64,000 nt of DNA from Congeria kusceri (GCA_027627225.1 JAPFQT010000083.1:806001-870000); one strand, 5' to 3'. Positions 12,070 to 23,341 are shown, counted from the first letter of the stretch. A program made the numbers and translations. Notes: generated by a model from the letters alone, not told the origin.

Positions 12070-13175
12070 GAGGTGCAGTGTACTAAGGGCTTCACACCGG
12101 GCACTAAAAGACCCATGGTCGCCTCTGGAACAAGGCGTCTCCTGTATCTTGCACTATCCCCCGTAACCCAACTAACAAGTCTTCTGGGGGGTGATGGCCA
12201 TCTGGGAGAGAATCCCGGTGCACTCGATAAAAATGCGCTACACGCACACATTCTAGAGGTCACACTTTTTGCCCAATCACTATGAAACCTGCTCAGAACA
12301 TTTGTTCATATGATATCTCTGTCAAGTTCGAACATGGTTCCACTCCGTTGAAAAACATGGCCACCAGGGAGCGGGGCAGTTTTCCTTATATGGTTATATT
12401 GAAAACCTTAAAAATCTTCTTGTCTGTAACCAAGGGCTTGATTTCGAAACAATTTCATAGAAATGGGCCTTGATTGATCATCTACCAAATTCATTATTTT
12501 GATTCATAAAAAAAACATGTGGCGGGGCAGTTTTTCTTATATAGAAAACTTTGAAAGTCTTCTCGGAAACTGCTTCTGATTAATTTCCCGGAAATGGTCT
12601 TTGGGTGGCACTCTACCAAATTCTTTCATGTCATTTTGATTAGTTCAAAAAACCTGTCTGCCATGGTTAGGGAAATGCCCGCATGCTGTATTTCAAACTA
12701 ATTTTACAAACATGGTCCTTGGGTAACACGCAAAATTATTTTAATTTGTTAAAAACATGGCTGTCATGTGGTGGGGCAGTTATCCTTACATTGCGCAACA
12801 TTTACCTTGTGAACACTCTGTAGACCACATTTATTGCCCAATCATGAAATTTGCCCAGAACATTTGTTCCAATGATATCCAGTTTGAAACTGGGTCATGT
12901 GTTGTCAAACTAGGTCAAATTGAAGAAAAAGCTTGTGAACATTCTAGAGGCCAAATTTGTTGCCTAATTAACATGAAAAGTGCTCAGAACATGTGTTCTT
13001 ATGATATCTTGGTCGAGATCAAAACTGGGTCAAGTGGGGTCAAAAACTAGGTCACAAGTGCAATTAAAGAAAAAGCTTGTGAACACTCTTGAGGCTACAT
13101 TTGTTGCCCAGTCAACATGAAATTTGCTTAGATCTCAGGTGAGAGACCTGGGGCCTGACAGCCCTCTTATTGTTA
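12070..13175 (+). repeat. Dispersed repeat with ATTTGTTCTTATGATATC-type units
   Basis: From about 12250, variants of 'CAGAACATTTGTTCATATGA' and 'AAAAACATGG...GCGGGGCAGTTTTCCTTATAT' repeat several times. The copy ends near 13130-13175 with CTCAGGTGAGAGACCTGGGGCC...GCCCTCTTATTG, a terminus shared with the AGCTCACC family. The first 180 bp (12070-12249) are a separate GC-richer segment that I cannot identify; open frames there exist on both strands but lack splice support. Confidence 0.55.
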
Positions 13176-13266
13176 AAGATTTAAATGCATGCTTTTTCCC
13201 AAAGCCTTTAAATGTTGTTCAAATGCATTTTTGAAATGGAAGTTCTTATATTCTTATTGATGTCAG

Positions 13267-13444
13267 GGTCCAAACGTGGACATCACTGACCAGTGTGTCA
13301 ACATCATTGAGAATCTGCTAAGTTATGATGATCAACAGTCACAGGATTTCTGAGAACTCTGTGTTTGACGAGTCGCAGGCCAGCAAACGATCAAACCACT
13401 GAGATCACAAACACGTTGAAGTGTTTAACAGTTACAGTGCAAAG
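13267..13444 (+). pseudogene. Candidate exon 3, with frame lesions
   Basis: A splice acceptor (TTGATGTCAG) and donor (AAAG|GTAATT) bound 178 bp. Continuing in phase from the previous block, the protein reads GPNVDITDQCVNIIENLL and onward, then meets TGA. Shifting by one base continues a protein-like frame (ENSVFDESQASKRSNH), which meets a second TGA and finally reads HKHVEVFNSYSAK up to the donor. A 177-bp exon would keep phase on both sides, so one extra base is likely. The two lesions suggest a pseudogene or sequence errors. The family is not recognised. Confidence 0.45.
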
Positions 13445-13625
13445 GTAATTTACAGATTGGTGATATTTGATTAACAATGCATTTAGCCATGAAATAAGTT
13501 GGGACTTCATTGTTTGACAGAGATGTCTTGTATTTATGTAAAAAACATTTGTATTCTGTAAACTCTGTTTGCCGGATATTGACCGGAGTCTGTGTGGTTA
13601 TAAATTACATCAGTTGTAGTATTTT

Positions 13626-14590
13626 TAGCTCAACTATTCTCTGAATAGTTCGAGTTATACTACTCACCCATTCGTTGGCTTAATGCTCTGGTAAAGGTTT
13701 GTGTGCAACAAGTCCATATCTCTGTTACTACTTCAGATATTAAATTGAAACTTCACGCATGTCTTCGGGTCATTATGTGAGGTCACTGACCAAGGCTTGT
13801 AACTCTCACCTGCAATTTAGCAGAATTATGCCCCTTTTTGTACTTGGAAACTCAGGTTAAAGTTTGCGTGCAATAAGTTAATATCTCTGTAACTACTACA
13901 GATATTCAATTGAAACTTCACACATGTCTTCGGGGTCTTTATATAAGGTCACTGGCCAAGACCCATAACTGTGACCAGCATTTTAACAGAATTATGCCCT
14001 TTTTTGTACTTAAAAAAGTCAGGTTAAGGTTTGCTCGCAAGATATAATTTAGGTTAAGGTTTGCGTGCAACAAGTACATATCTCTGTTACGACTTCAGAT
14101 ATTTAATTGAAACTTCACACATGTCTTCAGGGCCAATATGTAAGGTCTCTAACCAAGGCCTATATCTCCGACCTGCAATTTAGCTGAATTATGCCCTTTT
14201 TTGTACTTAGAAATTCAGGTTAAAGTTTTCTTGCAACAAGTACATATCTCTGTAACTGCTATAGATATTCAATTAAAACTTCACACATGTCTTAATGGTC
14301 ATAATGTAAGATAACTGACCAAGGCCCATAACTCTGACCTGCAATTAAGCAGAATTATGCCCATTTTTGTACTTATAAATATCATGACAAAGTTTGCGTG
14401 CAACAACTTCAAACAGATATTCAAATAAAACTTCACATGTCTTTAAGGTCATTATATAAAGTTGCTGGCCAAGGCACATAACTGTGACCAGCATTGTAGC
14501 AAAATTATGCCCCTTTTTTGTGGCAATAAAGGCTCATAACTCTGACAAAACGGTTGAATAGTCGAGCGCGCTGTCCTGAGACAGCTATTG
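13626..14590 (+). repeat. Dispersed repeat with ~175-bp tandem units
   Basis: The copy opens TTTAGCTCAACTATTC and closes GTCGAGCGCGCTGTCCTGAG followed by ACAGCT. Inside, about five units of roughly 160-185 bp repeat motifs such as GTTTGCGTGCAACAAGT, TTGAAACTTCACACATGTCT and GCAGAATTATGCCC. The same family appears in reverse at 34807 and 41489. There is no coding content. It occupies the long third intron of the candidate plus-strand gene. Confidence 0.75.
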
Positions 14591-15296
14591 GTCCAAAAAA
14601 ATGTACCAAGGCCGTCCTTAATAAATTGTTTGTTTGGTATAACTCTACCTACTCATGAAAATGGCTGCTACCCCCCAAAAACAATTCAACAAGCAAAAAG
14701 TGAAAAAAACAACAAATGTTATGTTTGTATCCCTGTTGCTCATTTCGTTTAATATGGTGGAATTTAGCCCTCTGATGCTGTTCTTTTTGGAGATTAACGC
14801 CGATGGCGTTTGTGTAGAATATTATTTCATGAGGTGTTTTCTGAGCAATTGTTGAGTGAGTGTCGGATGTTAATTACCTTAGTTTATGTTTGTAAATTGT
14901 TCTTTAGTGATTTATGTCCACGTATGCCTCGTCTTAAACTGATGTTCTTTAGAATAATGCTAGTAACAAACGTTGTTTACAACCACTGATTGCCTCATTA
15001 CTTCGTCTTAAAGGATGCATACATTTTGGATGTATTTAAGTTAAATGACAAGTTTTATATTGCCTTGAATATGTTGAAATGTTCTTGTTAAAACTTTTTC
15101 AATAACAAAATATGAGAAATCTATATCAGAGTTTTTCAATTTTATCACGTTTATAAATCAATAATACAATGATATTGCAAGTACACAGGTACAATGGTCA
15201 CATAGTAAGTGTGAACTATATATTCAATTTACAACATTAAAAGAAAAAAAATTCATACAAATACCGTACCTACCTACCCACTGCTAAAATTCGGGG
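14591..15296. other. AT-rich intronic stretch
   Basis: Nothing is recognised. A frame at 14655-14855 starts at ATG and carries a hydrophobic run, but it has no homology I know and no splice support. Confidence 0.4.
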
Positions 15297-15790
15297 CAGG
15301 GTTATTCTAAACCAACAATATTAAGGGCGGCCCAAAAGTGTTAATTTAGCATTTTTTCGGTCCCTTTTATGTGCTTGTTCATTTAAAATAATCTAGAAGT
15401 ACCAGAGGATTCTCACTAAATTTCTTTGCAGGGTTATGCCAAACCAACAATTCATTAAGGGCGGCCCAAAAGTGTTAATTTAGCATTTTTTCGTTACCTT
15501 TTATGTGCTTGTTCATTAAAAATAATCTTTAAGTACCAGAGAATTTTCACTAACCAGTAGTGATAGCACTACTTTAAAACTACATAAAGCGCAGATATGC
15601 TTGAAATCTAATTATTACTTTTATAAAGGGACTTATTCACATATTTTTTCGTATTATAAAAAATTGTCACTAAATGTCTAAACTAAAAACAATAAACCAT
15701 CTACAATAACCAAAAACAAAGTATTATAATTATAAACAAAACAAATAATAATTATAAACAAAACAAATAATTATAAACAAAACAAATAAA
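15297..15790. repeat. 133-bp tandem duplication and 19-bp AT-rich tandem
   Basis: GCAGGGTTAT...AACCAACAA...GGGCGGCCCAAAAGTGTTAA recurs with a 133-bp offset, giving two diverged copies between 15297 and 15560. From 15720 to 15790 a unit near ATTATAAACAAAACAAATA repeats about three times. Confidence 0.7.
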
Positions 15791-15799
15791 GTAAAAACA

Positions 15800-15850
15800 T
15801 TTGCCTCTCCCGGGACTTGAACCTACAACCTTCATTTGGCCAGTCTTAAA
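15800..15850 (-). repeat. tRNA-like fragment (SINE remnant)
   Basis: Read on the minus strand, GGTTGTAGGTTCAAGTCCCGG gives a B-box-like T arm preceded by a short anticodon-like segment. The A box and acceptor stem are not intact, so a functional tRNA is unlikely. Confidence 0.35.
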
Positions 15851-16026
15851 TATAACTGTGTGTTTTAATCTATGTAAGTGATACACATGTTTTCTAAAAT
15901 AGCCAAAAAAGCATTACAAACGCTTGATACTTTTAGCCATTTCATTTGATGATTATTCATAAATGACCCTATATTTTCAAAATATTTTGTGTCAGATGCG
16001 TTAATTAGCTTCTTTATGTACAATGT

Positions 16027-16521
16027 ACTTTTTTAGCTCACCGGAGCACAAAGTGCTCATGGTGAGCTTTTGTGATCGCCCGTTGTTCGTCGTGCGTGCG
16101 TGCGTGCATGTGTGCGTGCATGTGTGCGTTGTCAGCTTTTCATTCAAACAACATCTCCTTCTAAACCGCTTGGCAGATTTTCACCAAACTTCACAGGTAT
16201 GATTCTTGGGTGGACCTCTTTCAAAGTTGTTCAAATCTTTCCGGTCCGCTTTATATCTAGGTCACCAGATCTAAAAATAGATTTAAAAAGTGAAAAATTT
16301 ACTAAGATTGTTGAAATGATGCTCCTAGGGTCAAAACTGGCCACGCTCCAGGGGTCACATGGTTTATATAGACTTATATAGCATAATGACTTTAAAAATC
16401 TTCTCCTCTAAAGCCGCATGGCCTAGAGGTTTCATATTTGGTATGTAACATTGTATAGTGGTCCTCTTACAAAGATTGTTAAATTAATGCCCCTGGGGTC
16501 AAAACTGTCCACACCCAGGGG
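16027..16521 (+). repeat. Dispersed AGCTCACC repeat, left part (interrupted by hAT)
   Basis: This begins with a hairpin at 16035-16068 (AGCTCACC ... GGTGAGCT) and a CGTGCGTGCGTGC run. It then enters ~165-bp tandem units containing GTCACATGG, TCCTCTACAAAGATTG and CCCTGGGGTCAAAACTG variants. It stops at CCCAGGGG, the target site of the hAT element, and resumes after 19147. The same family occurs in reverse at 61711-64000. Confidence 0.8.
16514..16521. repeat. Left target-site duplication of hAT element
   Basis: CCCAGGGG lies directly outside the CAGGGTTG terminus and is repeated exactly at 19140-19147 beyond the other end. An 8-bp duplication is the hallmark of hAT insertion. Confidence 0.95.
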
Positions 16522-17170
16522 CAGGGTTGTCAGGTTTTTGCCATGAGTGGAAAAAACCATGGTAAAAACCGGAAAAAACCGGCAAGGAAAAAACTGGGTG
16601 GCAAAAACTGGCAAAAATCAAAATAATTTATGTATAAAATTAATATAAAAAAACACAACAACAAACAAATACAGTTTAAATTTAATGAGATAGGGTTCAA
16701 TGTGTTTATATATGCACCTGGTGTTCATATTAAGTGGGGGAAAGGAGAAGACAGACATTTGACTTGAATGCCATGTCTCAGTCAAGACACCTATTATGCA
16801 GCAAAAAACAGGAGAACAAAATCCAACTCAGGTGATAATGGCCTCTTTATTATTGAACTGGGGATACTGGGGCTAGCTAATGGGGCTGCTAATCACTGGA
16901 ATGTTCCTCAGGGGAACAATTAATGGGTTCCAGAACAAACAGGTACTGAAATTTCAGAGCATGCACCACATTGGATTGTAGTTGTGTGTTAGGCATTCAT
17001 CTGGCACTTAACATTAATGGGCATGTCCTTGTGGCCTATCATAGAGTTGCTTGCATCATTTTCATGGGTTTAAATTCTTCTAAGCCATTGTAAGACAACC
17101 ATTCGGTTTCTGAATTCACTCACTATAACTACATGTACCTTCATCACTTGCATATAGATCTACAATAATT

Positions 17171-18841
17171 ATGTCAACAAGAGGAGGAAGAAATAAAGAC
17201 CCAGTATGGGACTTTTTCAACAAGGTAGAAAAAGATGGAAAGACTCTTGCCCGTTGCAAGAAGTGTGGTCATGAGCAAAGCAACAAAGCAGAGCGTATGA
17301 GAAAACACCAGAAGACATGCAGTGAGGTAGTTTCATTTGAAATAAAACGCTCTGCAGAAGAAAATCATGGCCTGGAAACTGAGACAAGCAGTGCTCCAGC
17401 TCCAAAGAAAAGAATTCAAACCGACTTGAATAACCAAGTGTTTGTGACATCGGAAGAAACCAAATTAAAGCTGGACTTACTTTTAGCCAAGTTCTTCTTT
17501 GCATGTAACATACCATTCTCAGTGAGTGAGCATGCTTCATTTAAAACTTTTGTGTCCACTCTGCGACCTGGATACAAGCCACCAACAAGAAAGAAACTGT
17601 CGGGACCACTACTTGATTCTGTTACAGAAGAGCTACAGTTGCAGGTAAAGGCACAAATTGAAGGCAAAGACTGTACTCTTATTGAAGATGGCTGGAGTGA
17701 CTGCCATAATGATCCTGTGACGGCTACGTGTGTCCATGTTGATAAGAAAGCATTCTTCATTGATGCCAAGTCAACAGGAGCAACAAGCAAAACAGGGGAA
17801 AACCTCCGGGATATGTGTAAAGAATCCATCAAAAAGGCATCGTCTTTATATGGATGTACAGTAAAGAATATTGTGACAGATAACGCCAAGAACATGGAAA
17901 AAATGCGACGGCTTCTTCATGAGGAAGACAATGACTTGCTTGTGTATGGATGTAATGCCCATTTACTGAATTTGCTAGGACAAGATATTACACCATCATC
18001 TGTAATGAAACATGTTGTTGAAGTGCAAAAATACTTCAGAAATCACCACCAGCCCAGCTCATGGCTGGGTGAATGTGAAGGGAGTGTAAAGCCCCAGCTG
18101 CCTGGGGACACAAGGTGGAACAGTCAACTGACCTGTCTTGATACATTTCTGAGAAACAGAGAGTTCATGATAAGAATTACTCAGGAACATGGTGACTCTA
18201 CTGACTCCAACATAGCAAGGAAAGTTAATGATTTCAATTTGTACCAGCAGGCAAAAGATCTCCACAAACAAATGCGACCAATATCTGAAATGTTAGATCG
18301 CATTCAGGGTGACTCTGCCAATGCTGCTGATGCCTGCGATGCTTGGTTCACTCTACTTCACCATCCAGATCTGACTGAGCACAAAGATGTCATTAATAGT
18401 AGAATGAATCAAGCCCTTCAGCCGTTCCATTTGGCAGCATATCTTCTTCATCCAAAATACAAAGGTGCACATCTTAGTGATAAACAAAAAGAAATTGCAA
18501 GAAATTGGATCACACAGAAAAACGAGTGTTACATCTCCTCAGTCATCAGCTTTGAGGCCCAGGCTGAACCATATCCATCCTCTTTCTGGACGACTTCGGC
18601 AACAAGCATGGATAGCTGTGTTTGGTGGAAGGCTGTGAACAATTCAAACTTTCTGCCAGGATTTGTTGATCTAATGATTAGACTACAAAAACTGCCCGCA
18701 AGTTCTGCTTCAGTTGAAAGAGTGTTTTCAAACTTCAGCCATATACAGTCCAATCTAAGGAACCGGCTTGGGATCGAAAAGGCAGGAAAACTTGTTTTCT
18801 GCTACCGAATGCTGAGAGGTTCACAGGAGCTGGAGTACTGA
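17171..18841 (+). CDS. hAT-family transposase with BED zinc finger (ZBED-like)
   Basis: This single 556-residue ORF begins at ATG in a TTATGTC context. Residues 10-50 form a BED zinc finger (W13, C29-x2-C32, H46, C50). Residues ~130-275 match the DUF659-type hAT core: EDGWSD supplies a candidate catalytic Asp (D173), TDNAKNM the second (D237), and C261-x2-H264 the conserved CxxH motif. TRWNS at 314-318 is a usual hAT landmark. The C-terminal hATC dimerisation region (about 505-545) contains LPASSASVERVFS, where E516 is the likely third acidic residue. By family knowledge, the protein binds subterminal repeats in the nucleus and performs hairpin-forming cut-and-paste transposition. All key residues appear present and no stop or shift is seen. 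An alternative is a domesticated ZBED gene, but intact termini and target duplication argue for a transposon. Confidence 0.95.
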   Translation: MSTRGGRNKDPVWDFFNKVEKDGKTLARCKKCGHEQSNKAERMRKHQKTCSEVVSFEIKRSAEENHGLETETSSAPAPKKRIQTDLNNQVFVTSEETKLKLDLLLAKFFFACNIPFSVSEHASFKTFVSTLRPGYKPPTRKKLSGPLLDSVTEELQLQVKAQIEGKDCTLIEDGWSDCHNDPVTATCVHVDKKAFFIDAKSTGATSKTGENLRDMCKESIKKASSLYGCTVKNIVTDNAKNMEKMRRLLHEEDNDLLVYGCNAHLLNLLGQDITPSSVMKHVVEVQKYFRNHHQPSSWLGECEGSVKPQLPGDTRWNSQLTCLDTFLRNREFMIRITQEHGDSTDSNIARKVNDFNLYQQAKDLHKQMRPISEMLDRIQGDSANAADACDAWFTLLHHPDLTEHKDVINSRMNQALQPFHLAAYLLHPKYKGAHLSDKQKEIARNWITQKNECYISSVISFEAQAEPYPSSFWTTSATSMDSCVWWKAVNNSNFLPGFVDLMIRLQKLPASSASVERVFSNFSHIQSNLRNRLGIEKAGKLVFCYRMLRGSQELEY

Positions 18842-18997
18842 TTTTCGTATCATAATCACACAATGTGCAAAGTTGAAGGGAGTAGATGGTGTACCTGGAA
18901 TAATTATTCCAATAATAAGTTTGTAAAGTTTCACTTTTTATTGAAAATATGCATATATTCAATGGTAAAAAGTGCATGTATTTGTTAATTGAATTTG

Positions 18998-19003
18998 AAT
19001 AAA
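18998..19003 (+). promoter_or_regulatory. Poly(A) signal AATAAA of the transposase gene
   Basis: A canonical AATAAA follows the transposase stop codon by about 157 bp and precedes the subterminal repeats of the right end, consistent with a transcript terminating inside the element. Confidence 0.6.
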
Positions 19004-19139
19004 GCAGTTTAAACGTATTGTTTTCAATGTCTATAGATTTTGCCATTTTTGCCGGTTTTTTCCAGTTTTTGCCGGTTTTTTCCAGTTTTTGCCATCGGCA
19101 AGGAAAAAATAAGTTTTTTCCGGAAAAAACCCAACCCTG

Positions 19140-20405
19140 CCCAGGGGTTCACATGGTCAATATAAACGTAAACAGCAAACAACACATGCCAAACATGTCC
19201 AACTAACGACAATTGATAATTGGCAGGGGGGCCACGTCTTTACAAGGGCCGCGAATGAACGGTTTGTAGGAGGCGCGAATATGACGCATTGTATCCACAA
19301 ATAACAAAACTGGGCCATGTTGTGATAACGGTTTCACAGTTTGCACAAGGCGAACATTGTTGTTTTTATCCTTAAGTGACATATGTACGGTTTACTTGTT
19401 TACAGTAAGTTACAATTACTCTCTAAGTAAACCAATCAAAATGAATCTATTATCAGCCAATCAATGTCAAAATTAGCATGATCTGGTCAATCTTAATATA
19501 CGTCACTCGTAAATTATTATCCATTATATCAACACCGTATATTATACAAGAGTTTTTATTTATAAATAATGCCACCATCACATGCTTGGAAAGTACGCGG
19601 TCATTTGACAAAACCCAGGCAACGTGTAATCTGCACAGCAGATACAAGCTTCATGGTTCTTAAAAAAAAAAACGGAACGATTAACAAATTAATTAACAAT
19701 ACATTAAACAATATCTTACATTTCTTTATATTTGCCTGACACTCACTAAGTTATATTGCTCATTTACCACTAAAACAAGGTAAAACAACTACGTACACGC
19801 AGTATACATATTTCGGATATGGAAAAGTTTCGGATGCCGTATATAGTAAAATATAGTAGTATTTACAAAATGAATATTCAAATATATTCGAATACCTAAA
19901 ACGAATATTCGAATATTGATTTCAGTATTCGGTCCGGTCCCAAATAGACTTATATGGCAAGTGGGCCTTAAAAATCTTACATGTTGAAATTGTAAGGCCT
20001 AGAGGCTATATATTTTGCGTGAAACATTGTGGAGTGGTCCTCTACAAAGATTGTTCAGATGCTGTCCCTGTGGTAAAAATTGGTCACCCCCTGGGGGTCA
20101 CATGGTTTATATACATTTAAATAGCAAAATGACTTGAAAAATCTCCTCTGACCCCGCAAGGCCCAGTGGAATCACATTGGGTATTTAACATTGAAAAGTG
20201 GTCCACTACAAATATTGTTCAAATGATGCCCCTGGGGTACAAGGTGGCCATGCCCTGTGGGTCACATCATTTATATAGACTAAAAAAAACTTTTGAAACT
20301 GCTAGGCCCAGATCTTTATACTTTATATTTTCCCTCTTGTTATTAGCCATTATGATGCCTTAAACTCAGGTGAGTGACCTAGGGCCATCATGGCCCTCTT
20401 GTTTT
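19140..20405 (+). repeat. Dispersed AGCTCACC repeat, right part, with an internal foreign block
   Basis: The first 8 bp are the right copy of the hAT target duplication. Repeat text resumes (GTTCACATGGTCAATATAAA), is broken by unrelated DNA at about 19165-19940, then continues through further ~165-bp units. It closes at 20365-20405 with CTCAGGTGAGTGACCTAGGG...GGCCCTCTTGTT. The internal block is AT-rich with clustered GAATATTCGAATA-type palindromic runs at 19870-19925; its nature is unclear. Confidence 0.7.
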
Positions 20406-20449
20406 TGGAATCTATGACCCAAAAAAAATTAACAAATTGTCAATTAGCC

Positions 20450-20735
20450 AATCTGTGAATAGCTCATTTGGTAGAGTGCAGGACTGTCAGTCCAGAGTTC
20501 GTATGTTTACTTCCCGACCCGGTCACATAACTCTTGTGGTGATTGGTCATGAAATAATTTCTACGGCCATTCTCCCCCTACCTTGGATTCATGTAGGGCA
20601 GTTGTCAGTTACTGGCATAAGTATGTGCACTCAGTACTGGTTAACCGCTTAGATCGGCTAAGCTTGCCCAGGAAAATGTGAGTAGGTTAACAGACCGCCG
20701 TTATATGACTAAAATACTGTTAAATATGGCACGAA
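20450..20735 (+). mobile_element. tRNA-derived SINE
   Basis: The head carries an RNA polymerase III A box (TAGCTCATTTGGTAGAGTG) and a weaker B box, in a tRNA-like order. The body follows with GACCCGGTCACATAACT, CGGCCATTCTCCCCCTACCT, GGGCAGTTGTCAGTTACTGG and a tail with ACAGACCGCCGTTATATGAC. The copy at 41790 shares the head and first half of the body. No clear target duplication was found. Confidence 0.75.
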
Positions 20736-20934
20736 GCAACTGGCGACACTCATTGGCAGTATCCGCATAAGACCAAGTGGGAGTACAGTGATCAGTGGGT
20801 CAGTGGCAAGACATATTTACAGTTGTACAAACATTTGATAAACCTAGATGGGAATTTGTTTTAAAACGGTTGAAAACAAAGTTAAGTTTAGCCTCCCAGA
20901 AATTTACTATTTTTCACACTAAGTTAAACCCCTA

Positions 20935-21000
20935 TTTGTTTTAGCTCGAGGCTTTATGGAACACTTTTCAGTCTGTTCCCTGGGTACAACCAGTACTTTT
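20935..21000 (-). repeat. 3' fragment of a second SINE family
   Basis: TTAGCTCGAGGCTTTATGG and CCTGGGTACAACCAGTACTT match, in reverse, the tail half of the SINE family seen complete at 53263-53465. Only about 65 bp remains. Confidence 0.55.
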
Positions 21001-21507
21001 TATGCCCCCAGCATCTTGATGCGGGAGACATATAGTGATTGTCGTGTCCGTCCTTCCGTTCTTCCATCTCACTTTGACCTTGACCTAATTTGCACTTAGA
21101 ATAATTCAAATGGGCTGTTTCTTGGTTAACTAGATTTTACCGTTTGGTCTTGCCCAAACACCACTTGCAACAACACTGGATATTGACACAGTTGATACTA
21201 GTGACCATTCCCAATCCACCCATATCACCCAACCTCACTTTGACCTGCAGGACCTGGTTCCCTAGCTCACAGTTCAAGGTCACACTTAGAGGTCAAAGGT
21301 CAAATATGGGCATAACACAGCTTGTCTGGACTGTAACTTTATCATTCATCAGGGAATTTTAAAATAACTTGCCACAAATGTTCACCATGTGGAGGCAGCG
21401 TGTCATGCGCAAGACCTGTGTCCCTAGCTCAAAGGTCAATGTCACACATAGCTTTAAGAAAATTTGCTTGTTAGAAAATGTGATTTTGAAATAATTACAA
21501 TGTTATA
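20999..21507 (+). repeat. Dispersed repeat, CATATAGTGA / AAGGTCACAC type, left part
   Basis: The copy opens with TATGCCCCCAGCATCTTGAT followed by GCGGGAGACATATAGTGATTG. It continues with CACTTTGACCTTGACCTAAT units and then AGGTCAAAGGTCAAATATGG units. It is interrupted at 21506 by a TA-flanked transposon and resumes after 23200 with TCTTGATAACGGGCTTGACATG and ends near 23255 at GCCAACAGGCATCTAGTT. The copy at 27827-28535 has the same end. Confidence 0.7.
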
Positions 21508-23200
21508 CAGCAAACTCCGCTTGTAACGATATTGAGTGGACCATATAATTTATATCGCTATATTCAATCATTTTACATTCAAACATTTAATGTAGAACTA
21601 TGTATAATGAAAGAACCTTAAGAAATGCAATCAGAGTTTGAAGGTTTCATAAATATTCAGGATAATTATCAAACATGACTACAATGATTTCTTTTTCATC
21701 ATTTTTAGTCCTCTGTACAATGTTATATAATGTTTTAATAATAATACTGCAGGAACTACCAATGTCTTTCACTAAATTCACAACTTGTCTCTAAACAGAT
21801 GTAACGTGCCAATTATACTAACAGTCACACCCAACGCCATTGTTAGCTCGACTTTTCGAAGAAAAAAATTTGAGTTATTGTCAACGCTCTGTCCTCTGCA
21901 TCTGCGTCAGCATCTGCGTTAATTAAGTTTTTATGCCCCGGACTCTTGATGCGGGAGGCATATAGTGATTGTCCTGTCCGTCCGTCTTTCCGTCCGTCTA
22001 TGACAAGATTAAGTAGATTTTACCATTTCGTCTAGTACCAACACCGCCTACTAAAACACTTACTTACACAGTTGTTGCTTATGATCATTCCCTATCCACC
22101 CATATCTGTCAACCTCACTTTTCACTTAGGATTATTAAAATGGGCAGTTTCTTGGTTCACTAGATTTTACCGTTTTGTCGTGCGCCAACACCTCTTGCAA
22201 CAACACTTGGATATTTACACAGTTGTTACTTATGATCGTTCCCAAACCACCCATATCACCCAACCTCAATTTGACATTGACCTAATTTGAACTTAGAATA
22301 ATTCAAATGGGCTGTTTCTTGGTTAACTTGATTTTACTTTTTTGTCTAGCATCAACACTCCTTGCTACAACACTTGGATATTTACACAGTTGTTGCTTGT
22401 GACTGTCCCCAATCCACCCATATCAACCAACCTCAATTTGACCTTGACCTAATTTGGACTAAGGAATGAGCTATCCAGCACCAACCGGGGGCATGTGTGT
22501 TTATCAAACACAGAATCTTGTTTGGTTCATTTTTTATGCCTCCGGCATCTTGATGCAGGAGGCATATAGTGATCGTCCTTTCCGTCCGTCCTTCCATCCA
22601 TGACCAGGTGAAGTAGATTTTACCGTTTTGTCTAGCACCAACAGCGCCTACTGCAACACTTTGATACGTACACAGTTGTTGCTTATGACCATTCCCTATC
22701 CAGCCATATCACCAAACCTCACTTTGACCTTGACCTAATTTGCACTTAGAATAATTTAAATGGTCTGTTTCTTGGTTAACTAGGTTTTACCGTTTCGTCT
22801 ACCACCAACACCAGTTGCTATAACACTTGGATACTTCCTCAGTTGTTGCTTATGACTATCCCCAATCCACCCCTATCACCCGAGCTCTCTTTGACCTTGA
22901 CCTTGACCTAATTTGGACTAAGAAATGGGCTATCCAGCACCAGCTGGGGGCATGTGCATAGAATCTTGTTCACACCTGCTATGGACTCCAAATATCGTAA
23001 TAATAGGGGAATATTTGCAACTGGGCTGCAAAAAACACATTGTTATACCCGAAACTTCATTACATGCGATATAGTTACAATCGATATTAAGAGATGTTAT
23101 ATCAATTGAAACATATAGAGATCTGACTGTGACCTTGGACTCAGCATCATTATATGCGATTTATCGCTATAAGGGATATCGTTACAAGTGGAGTTTTCTG
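21508..23200. mobile_element. pogo/Tc1-like TA-target element with a nested repeat, 1,693 bp
   Basis: The left end CAGCAAACTCCGCTTGTAAC and the right end, read inward, CAGAAAACTCCACTTGTAAC form inverted repeats, continuing to CGATAT. Each is flanked by TA (21506-21507 and 23201-23202), as in Tc1/mariner and pogo families. The corresponding position in the paralogous repeat at about 28470-28490 lacks the insertion. Most of the interior (about 21845-22985) is a second dispersed repeat with CATATAGTGA starts at 21960 and 22565. No transposase frame is present. Confidence 0.75.
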
Positions 23201-23341
23201 TAGGGTGTTTTCTTGATAACGGGCTTGACATGTTGCCAACAGGCATCTAGTTATTTCAAAGATTGCTCTGGACATAGATTGTTTGAAGTTGTGTTATTAA
23301 AAGTTGTGTCTTACTAAGGTAAAGTTATCCTGCATCTCTAG

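Larger units (their letters stand above)
16522..19139 (+). mobile_element. Complete autonomous-looking hAT transposon, 2,618 bp
   Basis: The two ends are CAGGGTTGTCAGGTTTTTGC and, read inward from the other side, CAGGGTTGGGTTTTTTCCGG. They share a perfect 8-bp terminus followed by imperfect similarity. Subterminal regions carry multiple GGCAAAAA / AAAAACCGG / TTTTTGCCGG motifs in opposite orientations, as hAT transposases often need. A perfect 8-bp duplication flanks the element. One uninterrupted transposase gene and a poly(A) signal lie inside. Intact ends, TSD and ORF indicate recent insertion and possible activity. Confidence 0.95.

Noticed and set aside
12036..12285. Overlapping plus and minus ORFs of 75 codons
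   Set aside because: Both are open through a GC-richer repeat segment; neither has splice sites, ATG context or a recognised motif.
17217..17895. Minus-strand ORFs opposite the transposase
   Set aside because: They are shadows of the plus-strand coding frame, without independent motifs.
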